Notes: a model not told the origin generated them from the sequence alone. Numbered from the stretch's first letter, positions 17,197-26,711 are shown. The stretch is DNA of 64,000 nucleotides from Gemmatimonadota bacterium (GCA_003222135.1 QHUM01000039.1:62001-126000), one strand, 5' to 3'. Made by a program: numbers and translations.

Positions 17197-18075
17197 ATGC
17201 GAAATCAAAGGGCCCAAGCTCTCGTGATCTTGGCCACGTTCGCGCTGGTCGCCTGCACTGACGGGGCCGGCCCCCGCGGCGCGGGTAAGGTCAGCCTCGC
17301 CCTCTCGACCGTGCCTACTGCGACGGCCCCCTCGGCTCCTACCGGTCAAGCCGTCTCCGCCTCGCTCGCGGCCGCTGGTTCCGAGACGTTCACCGATGCC
17401 AGCCATAACACGCTCGCCGTCACCAGCGTCGAGCTGGTGCTGCGCAAAGTGGAGCTGAAGCCCGTCGACCGGTCCGGTTGCGACGGATCGGGTGACCAGT
17501 CGAGCCAGACCAACGACGTGACCGAAGCCAGCGACGGGAACGAAGCCAACGACATGAACGAGGCGGGCGACGGGTGCGACGAGTTGCAGGCCGGACCCAT
17601 TCTCGTCGACCTACCGCTCGGCAGCGTCGAACGCATGTTCGAGGCCACCGTGCCTGCCGGGACGTTCGACGAGCTGCGATTTCAGATTCACAAGCCGTCG
17701 GACGGCGGCGACGCGGCGGATCAAGCCTTTCTCGCGGCGCATCCGGACTTCGCGGGGATCAGCATCCGGGTGAAGGGCACGTTCAACAGCGCCGCTTTCA
17801 CGTACACGAGCGATTTGGACGTGGAGCAGGAGCTCAGGTTCAACCCACCGGTCGAGGTGACCGCAGGGACGCCGGCGAAGCTGACGCTGAGTCTGGACCT
17901 GAGCGGCTGGTTCCGGAGCAGCGGCACGCTCGTCGATCCGGCCACGGCCGCCAAGGACGGCGTGAACGAGAGTTTGGTGCGAGGCAACATCGTGCAGTCG
18001 TTCGAGAGCTTCAAGGACAACAATGAGGACGGCCGGGACGACAACCACGAGGGTGCGGACGGCAGTCATCCCTGA
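17197..18075 (+). CDS. Predicted lipoprotein, DUF4382-like
   Basis: The 292-aa product follows a strong GGAGG site (17186-17190) and has a lipoprotein signal ending in ALVAC. The pattern of an early [12 protein letters not shown] strand, a later [10 protein letters not shown] block and [16 protein letters not shown] is that of DUF4382-type exported proteins. An acidic, Asn-rich low-complexity insert (about residues 100-125, with repeats of the type [14 protein letters not shown]) and an acidic C-terminal tail ([10 protein letters not shown]) may bind Ca2+. An intrinsic terminator follows, so it is a single-gene unit. Confidence 0.7.
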   Translation: MRNQRAQALVILATFALVACTDGAGPRGAGKVSLALSTVPTATAPSAPTGQAVSASLAAAGSETFTDASHNTLAVTSVELVLRKVELKPVDRSGCDGSGDQSSQTNDVTEASDGNEANDMNEAGDGCDELQAGPILVDLPLGSVERMFEATVPAGTFDELRFQIHKPSDGGDAADQAFLAAHPDFAGISIRVKGTFNSAAFTYTSDLDVEQELRFNPPVEVTAGTPAKLTLSLDLSGWFRSSGTLVDPATAAKDGVNESLVRGNIVQSFESFKDNNEDGRDDNHEGADGSHP

Positions 18076-18097
18076 CCCGTCCCCCCGGTTTCGGTCA

Positions 18098-18124
18098 AAG
18101 GCGGCGCAGCGGCGCCGCCTTTTT
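18098..18124 (+). terminator. Intrinsic terminator
   Basis: AAGGCGGCGC (18098-18107) pairs with GCGCCGCCTT (18112-18121) around a four-base loop and is followed by T5. It ends the transcript of the DUF4382-like lipoprotein gene. The arm ending in AA could also serve the convergent TPR gene. Confidence 0.88.
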
Positions 18125-18135
18125 CTTTGCGTCCG

Positions 18136-19134
18136 TTAGGAGCTCTCGACGATCAGTGCGGCGAGGTCTTGAGCGGCCTTCTTCGCGCCGAGCCGCTGGT
18201 ACAGCGTGAGGGCCCGCTGGCGCGCGGCTTTAGCGCCAGAGTGGTCACCGGCGAGCTGCAATGCCGCACCAAGGTCGCGCTCGACGGCGGCGAGGCTCTC
18301 CGCGCTGGCCTGCATCGTGGCAAGCTCGGCCGCCTGGCGCAACAGGCGGAGGGCTCCGGGAAGGTCGCTGCGGGCGCGGGCTACCGCCGCCTGGAGGCGC
18401 CAGACCTCAGGCAGCCCCGCCGCGAAGTTCACCCGCCGGTACGCCCCCGCCGCGCGCTCGAGCTCTACAGCGGCGAGATCGTCGTCGCCTATCAACAAGT
18501 GGATCTCGGCGCGCCCGGTGAACGCCAGCCCGACCAGGCTCTCGTCGCCTGCGACCGTGGCGAGCCGCACCGCTTGCTCCGCGGCCTGGAGCGCCCGCAT
18601 GTAGTCCCGTCGCTCCCGCCAGCTGATCCCGATGTTGTGATGCGTTTCGGCCATCCCCCGGACCAGCCCCGCCTGCTGATAGGCGGCGAGGGCCAACTGG
18701 TAGCTGGCGAGCGCCGTCTCGGCGTCGCCTCTGAGCGAGGCGATGATGCCGAGGTTGTTGAGGCACCGGGCCTGCGCGGCATGGTCCCGCACCTCGCGCG
18801 CCAGATCCAGCGCGTCGCCGAACCGTTGCTCGGCCTCGTCCACGTCGCCCCCCCGCAGCGCGATCGCGCCCTGATAGTTGAGCGCGCGCAGCTCGGTCGG
18901 GCGCTCGCCACGCGCGCGCGCCGCTACCAGCGCGAGCTCCGCCCAGCGTCGCCCTTCCGCGTGATCGCCCTGCCGGCCGTGGGCCTCAGCGGCGAGCAGC
19001 GCGAACGCCGTGCGCCCTTCGAGCGCCTCGACTGGCAGACCGCGCAGCCGGTCCAGGACTTCGCGGTACCGGCCCTGATCTGCCAGCTCGCGCAGCTGGG
19101 CCAGCAGCGCCGACTCGTCGGCGAGCGAGGTCAC
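18136..19134 (-). CDS. Cytoplasmic TPR-repeat protein
   Basis: The 332-aa, signal-less protein is built almost wholly of tetratricopeptide repeats (for example ALNYQGAIALRGGDVDEAEQRF, in which spaced Ala/Gly/Tyr positions follow the TPR pattern, and HHNIGISWRERRDYMRALQAAEQ). TPR arrays bind other proteins; no enzymatic domain is present. It is followed on the opposite side by the terminator of the lipoprotein gene and preceded at 21 bases by another lipoprotein gene on the same strand. The partner is unknown. Confidence 0.75.
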   Translation of the reverse strand: MTSLADESALLAQLRELADQGRYREVLDRLRGLPVEALEGRTAFALLAAEAHGRQGDHAEGRRWAELALVAARARGERPTELRALNYQGAIALRGGDVDEAEQRFGDALDLAREVRDHAAQARCLNNLGIIASLRGDAETALASYQLALAAYQQAGLVRGMAETHHNIGISWRERRDYMRALQAAEQAVRLATVAGDESLVGLAFTGRAEIHLLIGDDDLAAVELERAAGAYRRVNFAAGLPEVWRLQAAVARARSDLPGALRLLRQAAELATMQASAESLAAVERDLGAALQLAGDHSGAKAARQRALTLYQRLGAKKAAQDLAALIVESS

Positions 19135-19155
19135 CCCACGGCTCCCGTCCGGTCC

Positions 19156-19764
19156 CTACCACGCAATCGCGTGGTCGGTGAAGTGCGGAATCTTGACATC
19201 GAGCTCCTCGTACGACTCATAGTTCGACGCCCCGAGGCGGTGCCACAGCGTGTCCGGCGGACGGCGCTGCCAGACATCGAGCTGCCCCTGGATCCGGGTA
19301 TCGGTTGTGTCGACCCTGCCGTCCCCGTTGTAGTCGTGCTCGTCGTTGTGGTATTGCAGCGTCAACTCGGCGGGGTGATCTGGGCTGAACTCGAGCCCGC
19401 TGGGTTGGAAGTCGAACAGAAACTTTGTGGGATCGATCGCCTTCACGACGATCCGGATCGAGTCGCCCGGTTGGAACGCCGTACCATCGGGTCGGCGCAG
19501 CAAGCCGTCGCCGGGTACCTTGAACCGGAGGATCTCCTCGCCCGGGACGCCCGGGGTCGCCCCCTGGTAATACATCCGCACTTCCCGGTCCTGCCCCGAC
19601 ACGGCGTAGAAGCTCACGCTGTCGGTGTACAAGGGCGGGGCGGTGGCACCCTGCGCCACGATGTGGAGCTGGGAGGTAGGAACGGGTGTCGTCACGGGGC
19701 CGCTCGTGTCGCTGCACGCGAGCGCGATGGCCAACACCACGAATCCAACGAATAGTCGTCGCAT
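19156..19764 (-). CDS. Predicted lipoprotein with a Ca2+-binding loop
   Basis: The 202-aa product starts at MRRLFVGFVVLAIALAC, a textbook lipoprotein signal. A longer in-frame start at 19866 would place this signal internally and is rejected. The mature part is beta-rich and carries DYNGDGRVDTTD, a dockerin/EF-hand-like calcium loop. It resembles no named family I recognise. It lies on the same strand as, and just upstream of, the TPR protein gene and may be co-transcribed with it. Confidence 0.65.
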   Translation of the reverse strand: MRRLFVGFVVLAIALACSDTSGPVTTPVPTSQLHIVAQGATAPPLYTDSVSFYAVSGQDREVRMYYQGATPGVPGEEILRFKVPGDGLLRRPDGTAFQPGDSIRIVVKAIDPTKFLFDFQPSGLEFSPDHPAELTLQYHNDEHDYNGDGRVDTTDTRIQGQLDVWQRRPPDTLWHRLGASNYESYEELDVKIPHFTDHAIAW

Positions 19765-19881
19765 ACCGATCTTTCCAGGCGCCGGGGTCGGCCCCTGATA
19801 GAGGCAAGCGTCAGGCCACGGTAAGTCGTTCCCGGACAACGTGATGGATGCCGGCACCTGGGTCACCTCGACTCAGCTGGC

Positions 19882-21231
19882 TCAATTCGCGTCACCGCCG
19901 CCTCCTTCCAGGAGGCGCAGCAGCCGGGACCGGGATATGCCGAGCCGGCGGGCGGCCTCCGACCGATTGCCGCCGGTCGCGGCGAGCATGGCACGCGCGG
20001 CGGCCCGCTGGATTTCCGCCAGCGTCGCGGGGAAGGGGACGGGGGCTGCGGAAGCTGGGGACACGCGGCCGGGCTCGAGCTCGGCGACGGCGAAGCTACC
20101 GGGCGGCGACAACAGGATGGCGCGCTCGATCGTGTTGCGGAGCTCCCGGATGTTGCCGGGCCAGGAATGCGCCAGGAGGGCGCGGCGTGCCGCGGGCTCG
20201 AGCGGCGGCTGGGGCAGGCCGTAGCGAGCGCTGAATCTGCTCAGGAAGAACTCGGCGAGCAGGAGCACGTCCTGCCCTCGCGCCCGCAGCGGTGGCAACT
20301 CGAGCGTTATCACGTTGAGCCGGTAGTACAGGTCCTCCCGGAACAGGCCCTGCTGCACGGCGGCCGCGAGGTCGGTGTTCGTCGCGGCGACGATGCGCAC
20401 GTCGACGGTCCGGCTCGCCGTCGCACCGAGGCGACGCATGCTTTTTTGCTCGAGCGCGCGCAACAGCTTCCCTTGCAGCTCCGGGGCGAGGTGGTCGATC
20501 TCGTCGAGGAACAGCGTGCCGCCCTCGGCGACTTCGAACAAGCCGGGCTTCGCGGTTCTGGCGTCGGTGAATGCGCCCCGCTCGTGGCCGAACAGCTCGC
20601 TCTCGAGCAGCGGCGCCGGAAGAGCGGCGCAGTTCAGCTCTACGAAGGGCGCCGCGGCCCGCGGCCCGCCGTAGTGTAGTGCCCGGGCAAGCAGCTCTTT
20701 CCCGGTGCCCGTCTCGCCCGTGATCAGGACGGTGGCCTCCGCGTGGGGCACGACGCGGGCGGCGCGCTCGAGCGCGGCACGCAATGCGGGGCTTTCCCCG
20801 ATGATCTCGCGGAACGCGTGGGCTTGGGCTTCCAGGTGCGCCAGCGCGGCTCGTCCGAGGGCGGCGCGACGACGCTGTACCGCGACGGCGAGGGCGTCGC
20901 GTAGCCCGTCGCGGTCGTCGGGGAGGGCGAAGTAGTCGGACGCGCCGGCCGCCACCGCCTGCGCGGCCACGCGATGCGATGTGGACGCCCCGACCGCCAG
21001 CACCGGGATGCCTGGGGGGATGCCGAGCAGCGGCAGGACTGCGCCGATTTGCGTCTCGTGTCCGCCCGCTGCGACGAGCACGACTCCCGCGCGGGGGGGC
21101 GGCGCCGCTTCCGGGCCCGGCGTCCACTCGGTGAGCGGCACGTCGAGCTCGCGGGCGAGGGCGGGCCAGAAGTCCGCGAACGAATCGCTCAGCCGGACGA
21201 CGAGCAGCGCGACGCCGCCGGCCGCCGTCAC
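19882..21231 (-). CDS. Sigma-54-type transcriptional activator with GAFTDA loop
   Basis: The 449-aa protein has three parts. Residues 1 to about 125 are a receiver-like domain lacking the acidic pocket and phosphoacceptor Asp. The AAA+ domain has Walker A GETGTGKE, Walker [11 protein letters not shown] and [11 protein letters not shown] Fis-type helix-turn-helix ([18 protein letters not shown]) ends the protein. The sigma-54 contact loop normally reads GAFTGA but here reads GAFTDA, which may change or weaken sigma-54 contact. The GTG start at 21231 overlaps the pyrE stop as GTGA. That coupling fixes the start and ties it to pyrimidine synthesis in an unexpected way. Confidence 0.85.
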   Translation of the reverse strand: MTAAGGVALLVVRLSDSFADFWPALARELDVPLTEWTPGPEAAPPPRAGVVLVAAGGHETQIGAVLPLLGIPPGIPVLAVGASTSHRVAAQAVAAGASDYFALPDDRDGLRDALAVAVQRRRAALGRAALAHLEAQAHAFREIIGESPALRAALERAARVVPHAEATVLITGETGTGKELLARALHYGGPRAAAPFVELNCAALPAPLLESELFGHERGAFTDARTAKPGLFEVAEGGTLFLDEIDHLAPELQGKLLRALEQKSMRRLGATASRTVDVRIVAATNTDLAAAVQQGLFREDLYYRLNVITLELPPLRARGQDVLLLAEFFLSRFSARYGLPQPPLEPAARRALLAHSWPGNIRELRNTIERAILLSPPGSFAVAELEPGRVSPASAAPVPFPATLAEIQRAAARAMLAATGGNRSEAARRLGISRSRLLRLLEGGGGDAN

Positions 21232-21794
21232 CCGAGCCCGAGCTCCGTGGCGGTGACCAAGGTCGCCACCGCATAGCCCGCCTGCTCGAGCGCGGCACGA
21301 CCTCCTTCCTCCCGGTCCACCACCGCGAGGACGCCCAGCACGCGGCCGCCTGCCGCCTCGACCGCGCCGATCGCCTCGAGCGCGGATCGACCGGTGGTGA
21401 TCACGTCTTCCACGATCACCACGGCGGCACCCGGGGCGAAGCATCCCTCGATCCGTTGCCCCGTGCCGTGAGCCTTGGCCGTCTTGCGCACGGAAAAGGC
21501 GTCGACCCCGGGGCCGCGCCCCGTGCCCCGACTGGCGGCGGCGATGGCGTATGCGACCGGGTCGGCGCCGAGGGTGAGCCCGCCCACCACGTCGGGCCGC
21601 CACCCGAGGGCCGCCAGGCGCTCCAGGGCGAGGGTCCCGATGACCGCGAGGCCTTCCGCCGCCATGGTAGTGCGGCGGGCGTCGATGTAGAACGTCGAGC
21701 GACGCCCCGAGGCCAGTACGAAGTCGCCACGCGTGACGGAGCGCTCCTGCAGAAGCTCGCGCAGCCGCCGCTCGAGGGGCGAGATTGCGCTCAT
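21228..21794 (-). CDS. pyrE: Orotate phosphoribosyltransferase
   Basis: The 188-aa product converts orotate and PRPP to orotidine 5'-phosphate in UMP synthesis. The PRPP-binding motif [14 protein letters not shown] is intact. The N-terminal [19 protein letters not shown] and the [11 protein letters not shown] segment are typical of PyrE. Length is normal. A perfect 22-bp palindrome lies 10 bases upstream of the ATG. The 3' end is translationally coupled to the activator gene. No other pyrimidine gene is in the window. Confidence 0.92.
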   Translation of the reverse strand: MSAISPLERRLRELLQERSVTRGDFVLASGRRSTFYIDARRTTMAAEGLAVIGTLALERLAALGWRPDVVGGLTLGADPVAYAIAAASRGTGRGPGVDAFSVRKTAKAHGTGQRIEGCFAPGAAVVIVEDVITTGRSALEAIGAVEAAGGRVLGVLAVVDREEGGRAALEQAGYAVATLVTATELGLG

Positions 21795-21804
21795 GTAGTT
21801 TGTG

Positions 21805-21826
21805 AGTAGTAGTATATACTACTACT
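21805..21826. repeat. Perfect 22-bp ACT/AGT palindrome upstream of pyrE
   Basis: Arm AGTAGTAGTAT (21805-21815) is followed directly by its reverse complement ATACTACTACT (21816-21826). It stands 10 bases before the pyrE start and just after the kinase stop. The centre reads TATACT on both strands and could serve as a -10 element. A similar trinucleotide palindrome occurs in the origin at 431-442. Confidence 0.85.
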
Positions 21827-21834
21827 AAGCTGCG

Positions 21835-22743
21835 TCAGCGCTGCCACCCGAGAGCCCGTTTCAGCGCCTCGAGCAGACCACCGCCTTTCGCGCCTGGGCC
21901 GGCGGCAATTCCGGCCTCGACGTCGGCGGCGAACGCGGCGACCGTGGGCTGCCGCTTCGCGGGGTCGCGCGCCAGGCCACGCATCACGGCGGTCTCGAGC
22001 GCCGCCGGGAACACCACGCCGCGCACCGCGTGGTTCAGCGGCACCGGGGACCCGCTGAGCAGTTGCTGGAACAGCTCGCGCGGCGTGCGCCCGGTGAAGG
22101 GATGCACGCCGGCGAGGAGCCAATACGTGATCGTCGCCAGGCTGAAGATGTCGGCGCGGCCGTCGACCAGCTCCCCGGACAGCGCCTCGGGGGCCACGTA
22201 CTTGAGCGTCCCCACGAAGAACCCGGTCCGGGTGAGTCGCTCCTCGGCGGGCAGTTCCGCATCGCGCGCGATCCCGAAGTCGAGCAGCTTGACCTGCCCG
22301 GTCGTCGGCTCATAGATGATATTCTCGGGTTTCAGGTCACGGTGGATGATGCCCGCCTGGTGGGCTGCGCCTAAGGCATCCGCCAGCTGGCGGACCAGCC
22401 GGCCCACTTGGGCCGGAGCGAGCCGCCCCGCGCGGTGTACGTAGTCGGCAAGGGATTTCCCGTCCGCCCACTCGAGCGCGAGGTAATACAGCCCGTCGGC
22501 CTCGCCGTAGTCGTACGTCCGTACCACGCCGGGATGCCGGACTCGCGAGCCGTAGCCGGCCTCTCGCAGGAAGCGTTTCACCGCCGTGGGGTCGCCTCGC
22601 AGACGCTGCCGCAATACCTTGAACGCGCAGGGGCCGCGCTCCGCGTGCTCGGCCCGATAGACTTCGGCCGTGCCTCCCTCACCGACGCGCTCGAGGAGGC
22701 GGTAGCCGGCGATGGTCCGGCCGGCGAGGTTCTCGCTGGACAT
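21835..22743 (-). CDS. Ser/Thr protein kinase, soluble
   Basis: The 302-aa kinase starts at MSSENLAGRTIAGYRLL. It has the loop VGEGGTAEVYRA, FKVL, IHRDLKPEN, LDFGIARD, an activation segment GTLKYVAPEALSG (where the neighbours have EYMSPEQ) and a complete C-lobe. It ends with a short tail (GLLEALKRALGWQR) and no membrane helix. It stands divergent, with 41 bases between start codons, from the GWxTD lipoprotein gene. Downstream on its own strand is pyrE. The substrate is unknown. Confidence 0.9.
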   Translation of the reverse strand: MSSENLAGRTIAGYRLLERVGEGGTAEVYRAEHAERGPCAFKVLRQRLRGDPTAVKRFLREAGYGSRVRHPGVVRTYDYGEADGLYYLALEWADGKSLADYVHRAGRLAPAQVGRLVRQLADALGAAHQAGIIHRDLKPENIIYEPTTGQVKLLDFGIARDAELPAEERLTRTGFFVGTLKYVAPEALSGELVDGRADIFSLATITYWLLAGVHPFTGRTPRELFQQLLSGSPVPLNHAVRGVVFPAALETAVMRGLARDPAKRQPTVAAFAADVEAGIAAGPGAKGGGLLEALKRALGWQR

Positions 22744-22784
22744 GGGAACGCGCGAAACTAACGTCCGCTCTCGAGGTCGGGCAA

Positions 22785-24155
22785 GTGAGAAGACTCGGCG
22801 CAGTGGCGCTCTTGGCAAGCCTGACCGCGACCGGCTGCGGCTCCTGGCAGCGGGTCGGTACCGAGCCGCGGCCGCACCCCGGCGCGGCGCTGCCGTCCCT
22901 GGCCGATGCCGGGTCCTTGTACCGCCGCCTGGGATTCCTCGTCGCCGGCGCTCCCCTCCCCTTCGTGGCCGCGGTCCGCTACGTCGCCGACGCCACCCCC
23001 GACTCGACCCTCGCGGTGTTCGCGTTGTCGCTCGCGAACCACTCCCTGAGCTTCCAGCGCGACGGCAACACGTTCGTCGCCCAGTACCACGTGGAAGTCG
23101 CCTTCCGCGCCGATACCGCCGCGGCACGGCAGATCGCGAGCGATGAGACCGTGCGGGTCCGCACGTTTCAGGAAACGATGCGTGCGGACGAGAGCGTGAT
23201 CTACCAGCAGTTCGTCGTCCTGCGGCCGGGCGTCTACACCGTGAGCGTCACGGTGCGGGATCGGAACAACCCCGCCACCACCCGCCAGGAGCACCTCGAC
23301 ACCGTGCCGCGCTTCGCGGGGCGCGCGCTCAGCTCGCCGATCCCCATCTACCAGGGAGCAGGGCGCAGCCGCATTGACGACGTGCCGAAGCTGTTGGTGA
23401 ACCCACGGGCCACCCTGCCGTACGGGGCCGACACGCTGCGCTTCTACATCGAGGCGTACGGGCTGCCCCCCGGCGTCCGGCTCGCCGCGCGCGGCTTCGA
23501 CCAGAGCGGCGCCGAGGTGGCCCACGACACAGTCGTGCTGGCGAGCGACGGCCGCTTCGGGTCCACGCAGTTCGCCTTCCGACCGGGCGACCTCTCGGTG
23601 GGCGAAGGGAGTGTCGAGATCGCTGCGCTCGTGCCCCAGGGCGGTGCCCCGCCCGCGGTGCGGGCCCCCTTCGTCGTGAGCTTTTCCGATCAGTGGGCGA
23701 TCACGAACTTCGACGAGATGATCAACCTGCTGCGCTACTTCGATCGCCAGGACTGGGTCGACAGTCTGCGCAAGGCGTCGCCCGAAGAGCGTCCTCACGT
23801 GTGGCGCCGGTTTTTCAAGGCCACCGATCCCGTGGCGATGACGCCCGAGAACGAAGCGCTCGACCAGTACTTTCGGCGCGTGCAGATCGCGAACCAACGC
23901 TTCCGGGAAAGCGTCGATCCGGGGTGGCTCACCGACCGGGGTGAGGTGTTCATCACACTGGGCGAGCCCGACGACGTGTTCGACGCCTCGAGCGACATAT
24001 CGCGCAGCGGCGTGCGCTTGATCCGCTGGACGTACAGTGGGTTGCGCCTGACCCTGTTTTTTCAGGATCAGACCGGGTTCGGCCGGTTCCGGCTCACGCC
24101 GATGTCCCGCGCCGAGTACCAGCGCGTCCTCTCACGGGTGCGCCGCGCGCAGTGA
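22785..24155 (+). CDS. GWxTD-domain lipoprotein
   Basis: The 456-aa product starts at GTG with a lipoprotein signal (MRRLGAVALLASLTATGC). The N-terminal half is beta-rich. The C-terminal third carries the family signature as PGWLTDRGEVFITLGEPDDV and the supporting segment LIRWTYSGL with FFQDQTGFGRFRL. GWxTD proteins are found in Acidobacteria, Bacteroidetes and Gemmatimonadetes; their function is not known. The stop overlaps the GTG start of the lytic transglycosylase as GTGA, suggesting a periplasmic or cell-wall association. Confidence 0.88.
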   Translation: MRRLGAVALLASLTATGCGSWQRVGTEPRPHPGAALPSLADAGSLYRRLGFLVAGAPLPFVAAVRYVADATPDSTLAVFALSLANHSLSFQRDGNTFVAQYHVEVAFRADTAAARQIASDETVRVRTFQETMRADESVIYQQFVVLRPGVYTVSVTVRDRNNPATTRQEHLDTVPRFAGRALSSPIPIYQGAGRSRIDDVPKLLVNPRATLPYGADTLRFYIEAYGLPPGVRLAARGFDQSGAEVAHDTVVLASDGRFGSTQFAFRPGDLSVGEGSVEIAALVPQGGAPPAVRAPFVVSFSDQWAITNFDEMINLLRYFDRQDWVDSLRKASPEERPHVWRRFFKATDPVAMTPENEALDQYFRRVQIANQRFRESVDPGWLTDRGEVFITLGEPDDVFDASSDISRSGVRLIRWTYSGLRLTLFFQDQTGFGRFRLTPMSRAEYQRVLSRVRRAQ

Positions 24156-26383
24156 GGCGGCTCGCGGCCCTGCTCGCGGTCGGCGTGGTGACGCCGCTCG
24201 CGGTCCCGGCGCAGCAGACCCCTTCACTGATGGCGACCCAACGGGCCGAGTCGCTGCGGCTCGCCGGTCGCCCCTGGCACGCCGCCGAGATGCTGCTTGC
24301 GGCTGCGGGGCGCGAGCTGCACCTCGATCCGGCCTTCGCGCTCGCCGGCGCGAAGGCCGAGCTCCACGCCCGCCGCTACGACCGGGCCCGGGGGCTGCTC
24401 GCCGGCCAGCCGTGGCTCGCGGAGTACGCCGATGGCGAGGGGCTGGCCGTGCTGGCGGAGGCTGAAGCTCGGCTCGGGCTGGCGGTGGAGGCGGCCACCG
24501 ACTACGCCGCCGCTCGGACGCGGGCGCACGGGCCCCGGGCGGCGCTGCTCGCGGTACGGGCCGGCCTCGCCTGGGAGGCGGGCGCGCAGCCCGATAGCGC
24601 CGCGGTAGCGTACGGGGCGGCGCGCGCCGCGGGCCTCGCCACGATCGATGCGTGGCTGCGGGTGCGCCAGGCGCGGGTCACGCGTGACACCGGCGTCGCG
24701 TTCCGCCTGCTCGCTGACGTGGCGCCGCCGGCCGCGCGCGAAGTTCCGGCGGCTCGGGCCCACGCGCTGCTCGCCGCCGGCGACAGCCTCGCTGCGCTCG
24801 AGGCCTTCGCCCAAGCGGGGCGTGCCCTCGACGTCGGCCGGCTCGCCGTGGCGCGCGGTGACTCAGGTCGGGCGCGCGACGCCCTGTACGGCCTGATGGC
24901 ACGGGCCCCCGAAACGGACGATGCCGCGGCGGCCGTGGGCGTGGTGCTCGCGTCGCTCCCGCCGCGCACGGCACCCGAGCGCGTGGCGCTCGCGCGCGCG
25001 ATGAAGCCCCACGGCGCCGCCGCAGACGCCCGCCTGGAGGTCGAGCGGGCCGTGCGCCAGGGCGACTCCGGCGCCGCCACCCTGGTGCTGCTCGGGGAGC
25101 TGCTCGCCGGGGCGGGACGCCTGCGCGATGCCGAGCGCGCCTACCGGGCCGCGACGAAGGACGCTGCGCTCGGCCCGCTCGCGATCTATCGCCGCGCGCG
25201 CATCCTTGTGCGCCTCAACGACCCGGGTGCCCGCGAAGCGCTTGCGGGATTCGCCCAGTCGTATCCCGGCGACTCAGCCGCGCCGACCGCGCTCTACGTC
25301 CTCGGGGACATGTTCGCCGACCGGGGCGATTGGGCGGGCGCGGCGCAGTGGTTCGGTGAGCTCGTGGCGCGGTATCCCGCCGACGTGCGGGCGTCGCTGG
25401 CGCGCTTCCGGCTCGCGGCGGAGACGCTGCGTCATGGCCTGCTCGACAGCACGGCGGCGCTGTACCAAGCCGAGGTGGCCACCGCCGCGCCGCAGCGGAC
25501 TGCGGCGCGGTTCTGGCTCGGCAGGCTCGCGCTCTCGCGCGGGGACACGGCTGCCGCGGAGGCGGCGTGGGTCGCGCTCGCACACGAGGACTCGATCGGC
25601 TATTACGGCCTGCGGGCGCGGCGCGAAGTGGCGCTGCCGCCGCTCCGCCTCGCCGTGCCGCCGCTGCCGGCGGCATCCCCCGCGGTCGCGGCGTCGCTCG
25701 CCCGCCTCGACACTCTCGTGCTCGCCGGGCTCGACACCGCGGCCGAGGCTGAGGTGCGGGCCGTCCTGGGCCGAGCGCCGCAGCAGGACATCGACGCGTT
25801 GCTCGCCTGGAGCGACGGGCTCGCCCTGCGCGGGTTCGGCCCTGCGGCGGTGCGGCTCGGCTGGCAGGCGGCCCTCAAGGCCCCCGCCGATCCGCGCGTG
25901 CTGCGCGCCGTCTTCCCGTGGCCCAACCGCCCGGCGGTCGAGGCGGAGGCGGCGGAGTTCGGCGTCGACCCCTTCCTCTTCGTCGCGATCGTGCGCCAGG
26001 AGAGTGTGTTCGACCCCGAGGCGCTGTCGCCCGCCGGCGCGCGCGGGCTGGCGCAGCTCACGCCCTCGACCGCCGCCCTCACCGCCCGCGGGCTCGACGT
26101 CACGTTCTATCCCGATTGGATCACCGTCCCCGACCTGAACCTCCACCTCGGGGCGGCCCATCTGGACGAGCTGCTCCGTCGCTTCGGGGGGCGGGTCGAC
26201 GCCGCCGTGGCGTCGTACAACGCGGGCCTCGTGCCCGTGACGCGCTGGCTCGCGCGCGAGGGTGCGACCGACGTCGACCAATTCGTCGAGCTGATTCCAT
26301 ACCAGGAAACCCGGGGGTACGTGCGCTCGGTACTGCGCAACCGCGAGGTTTATCGCGCACTGTACGGCGCGACGAGCAATTGA
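24152..26383 (+). CDS. slt: Soluble-type lytic murein transglycosylase (Slt70-like)
   Basis: The 743-aa protein starts at GTG with a signal peptide (LAALLAVGVVTPLAVPAQQ). It has a long helical superhelix of TPR-like units and a C-terminal goose-lysozyme-like domain. The catalytic Glu is in IVRQESVFDPEALSPAGARG, followed by LAQLTPSTA, AVASYNAG and ELIPYQETRGYV, all standard GH23 motifs. It cleaves glycan strands in the periplasm to 1,6-anhydromuropeptides. It is coupled to the GWxTD lipoprotein gene. Confidence 0.93.
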   Translation: MRRLAALLAVGVVTPLAVPAQQTPSLMATQRAESLRLAGRPWHAAEMLLAAAGRELHLDPAFALAGAKAELHARRYDRARGLLAGQPWLAEYADGEGLAVLAEAEARLGLAVEAATDYAAARTRAHGPRAALLAVRAGLAWEAGAQPDSAAVAYGAARAAGLATIDAWLRVRQARVTRDTGVAFRLLADVAPPAAREVPAARAHALLAAGDSLAALEAFAQAGRALDVGRLAVARGDSGRARDALYGLMARAPETDDAAAAVGVVLASLPPRTAPERVALARAMKPHGAAADARLEVERAVRQGDSGAATLVLLGELLAGAGRLRDAERAYRAATKDAALGPLAIYRRARILVRLNDPGAREALAGFAQSYPGDSAAPTALYVLGDMFADRGDWAGAAQWFGELVARYPADVRASLARFRLAAETLRHGLLDSTAALYQAEVATAAPQRTAARFWLGRLALSRGDTAAAEAAWVALAHEDSIGYYGLRARREVALPPLRLAVPPLPAASPAVAASLARLDTLVLAGLDTAAEAEVRAVLGRAPQQDIDALLAWSDGLALRGFGPAAVRLGWQAALKAPADPRVLRAVFPWPNRPAVEAEAAEFGVDPFLFVAIVRQESVFDPEALSPAGARGLAQLTPSTAALTARGLDVTFYPDWITVPDLNLHLGAAHLDELLRRFGGRVDAAVASYNAGLVPVTRWLAREGATDVDQFVELIPYQETRGYVRSVLRNREVYRALYGATSN

Positions 26384-26391
26384 GCGACTTC

Positions 26392-26420
26392 TTGACAAGC
26401 CCTCCGGCCCGCGTCATTTC
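26392..26420 (+). promoter_or_regulatory. Possible promoter of the cold-shock gene
   Basis: A perfect TTGACA at 26392-26397 is followed at about 17 bases by a weak -10 (CATTTC, 26415-26420). The coding start is 70 bases downstream, leaving a leader of the kind seen in cold-shock genes. The -10 is poor, so only the -35 is convincing. Confidence 0.4.
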
Positions 26421-26488
26421 TATCGCGCTCGACAGGGGGTCGAGCGGGCGCCACGCCCCATCGTGTGACCTTGCAGGAGGCAGATCGA

Positions 26489-26689
26489 ATGTCCAGGGGA
26501 AAGGTGAAGTGGTTCAATGACGCCAAGGGATACGGCTTCATTGAGCAGGAGGCGGGCGAGGACGTGTTCGTCCACTTCTCGGCGATCCAGATGGACGGTT
26601 TCAAGACGCTCGCCGAAGGGCAAGCGGTGGAGTTCGAAGTGAAGACCGGGGACAAGGGGCTGCACGCCATGAACGTCGTGCGCGTGTAG
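26489..26689 (+). CDS. csp: Cold-shock domain protein (CspA family)
   Basis: The 66-aa product is one cold-shock domain with both RNA-binding motifs, [17 protein letters not shown] and [13 protein letters not shown]. It binds single-stranded RNA and DNA and melts mRNA structure. The ATG at 26489 follows AGGAGG (26475-26480), and an upstream in-frame start is not needed. It has its own promoter and terminator, so it is monocistronic. Confidence 0.95.
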   Translation: MSRGKVKWFNDAKGYGFIEQEAGEDVFVHFSAIQMDGFKTLAEGQAVEFEVKTGDKGLHAMNVVRV

Positions 26690-26711
26690 CGACCCCACGC
26701 CATTCGCGTCG

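Noticed and set aside
18127..19755. A 542-codon frame antisense to the TPR and lipoprotein genes
   Set aside because: It begins in a terminator and covers two genes with signal peptide and TPR patterns on the other strand; no motif supports it.
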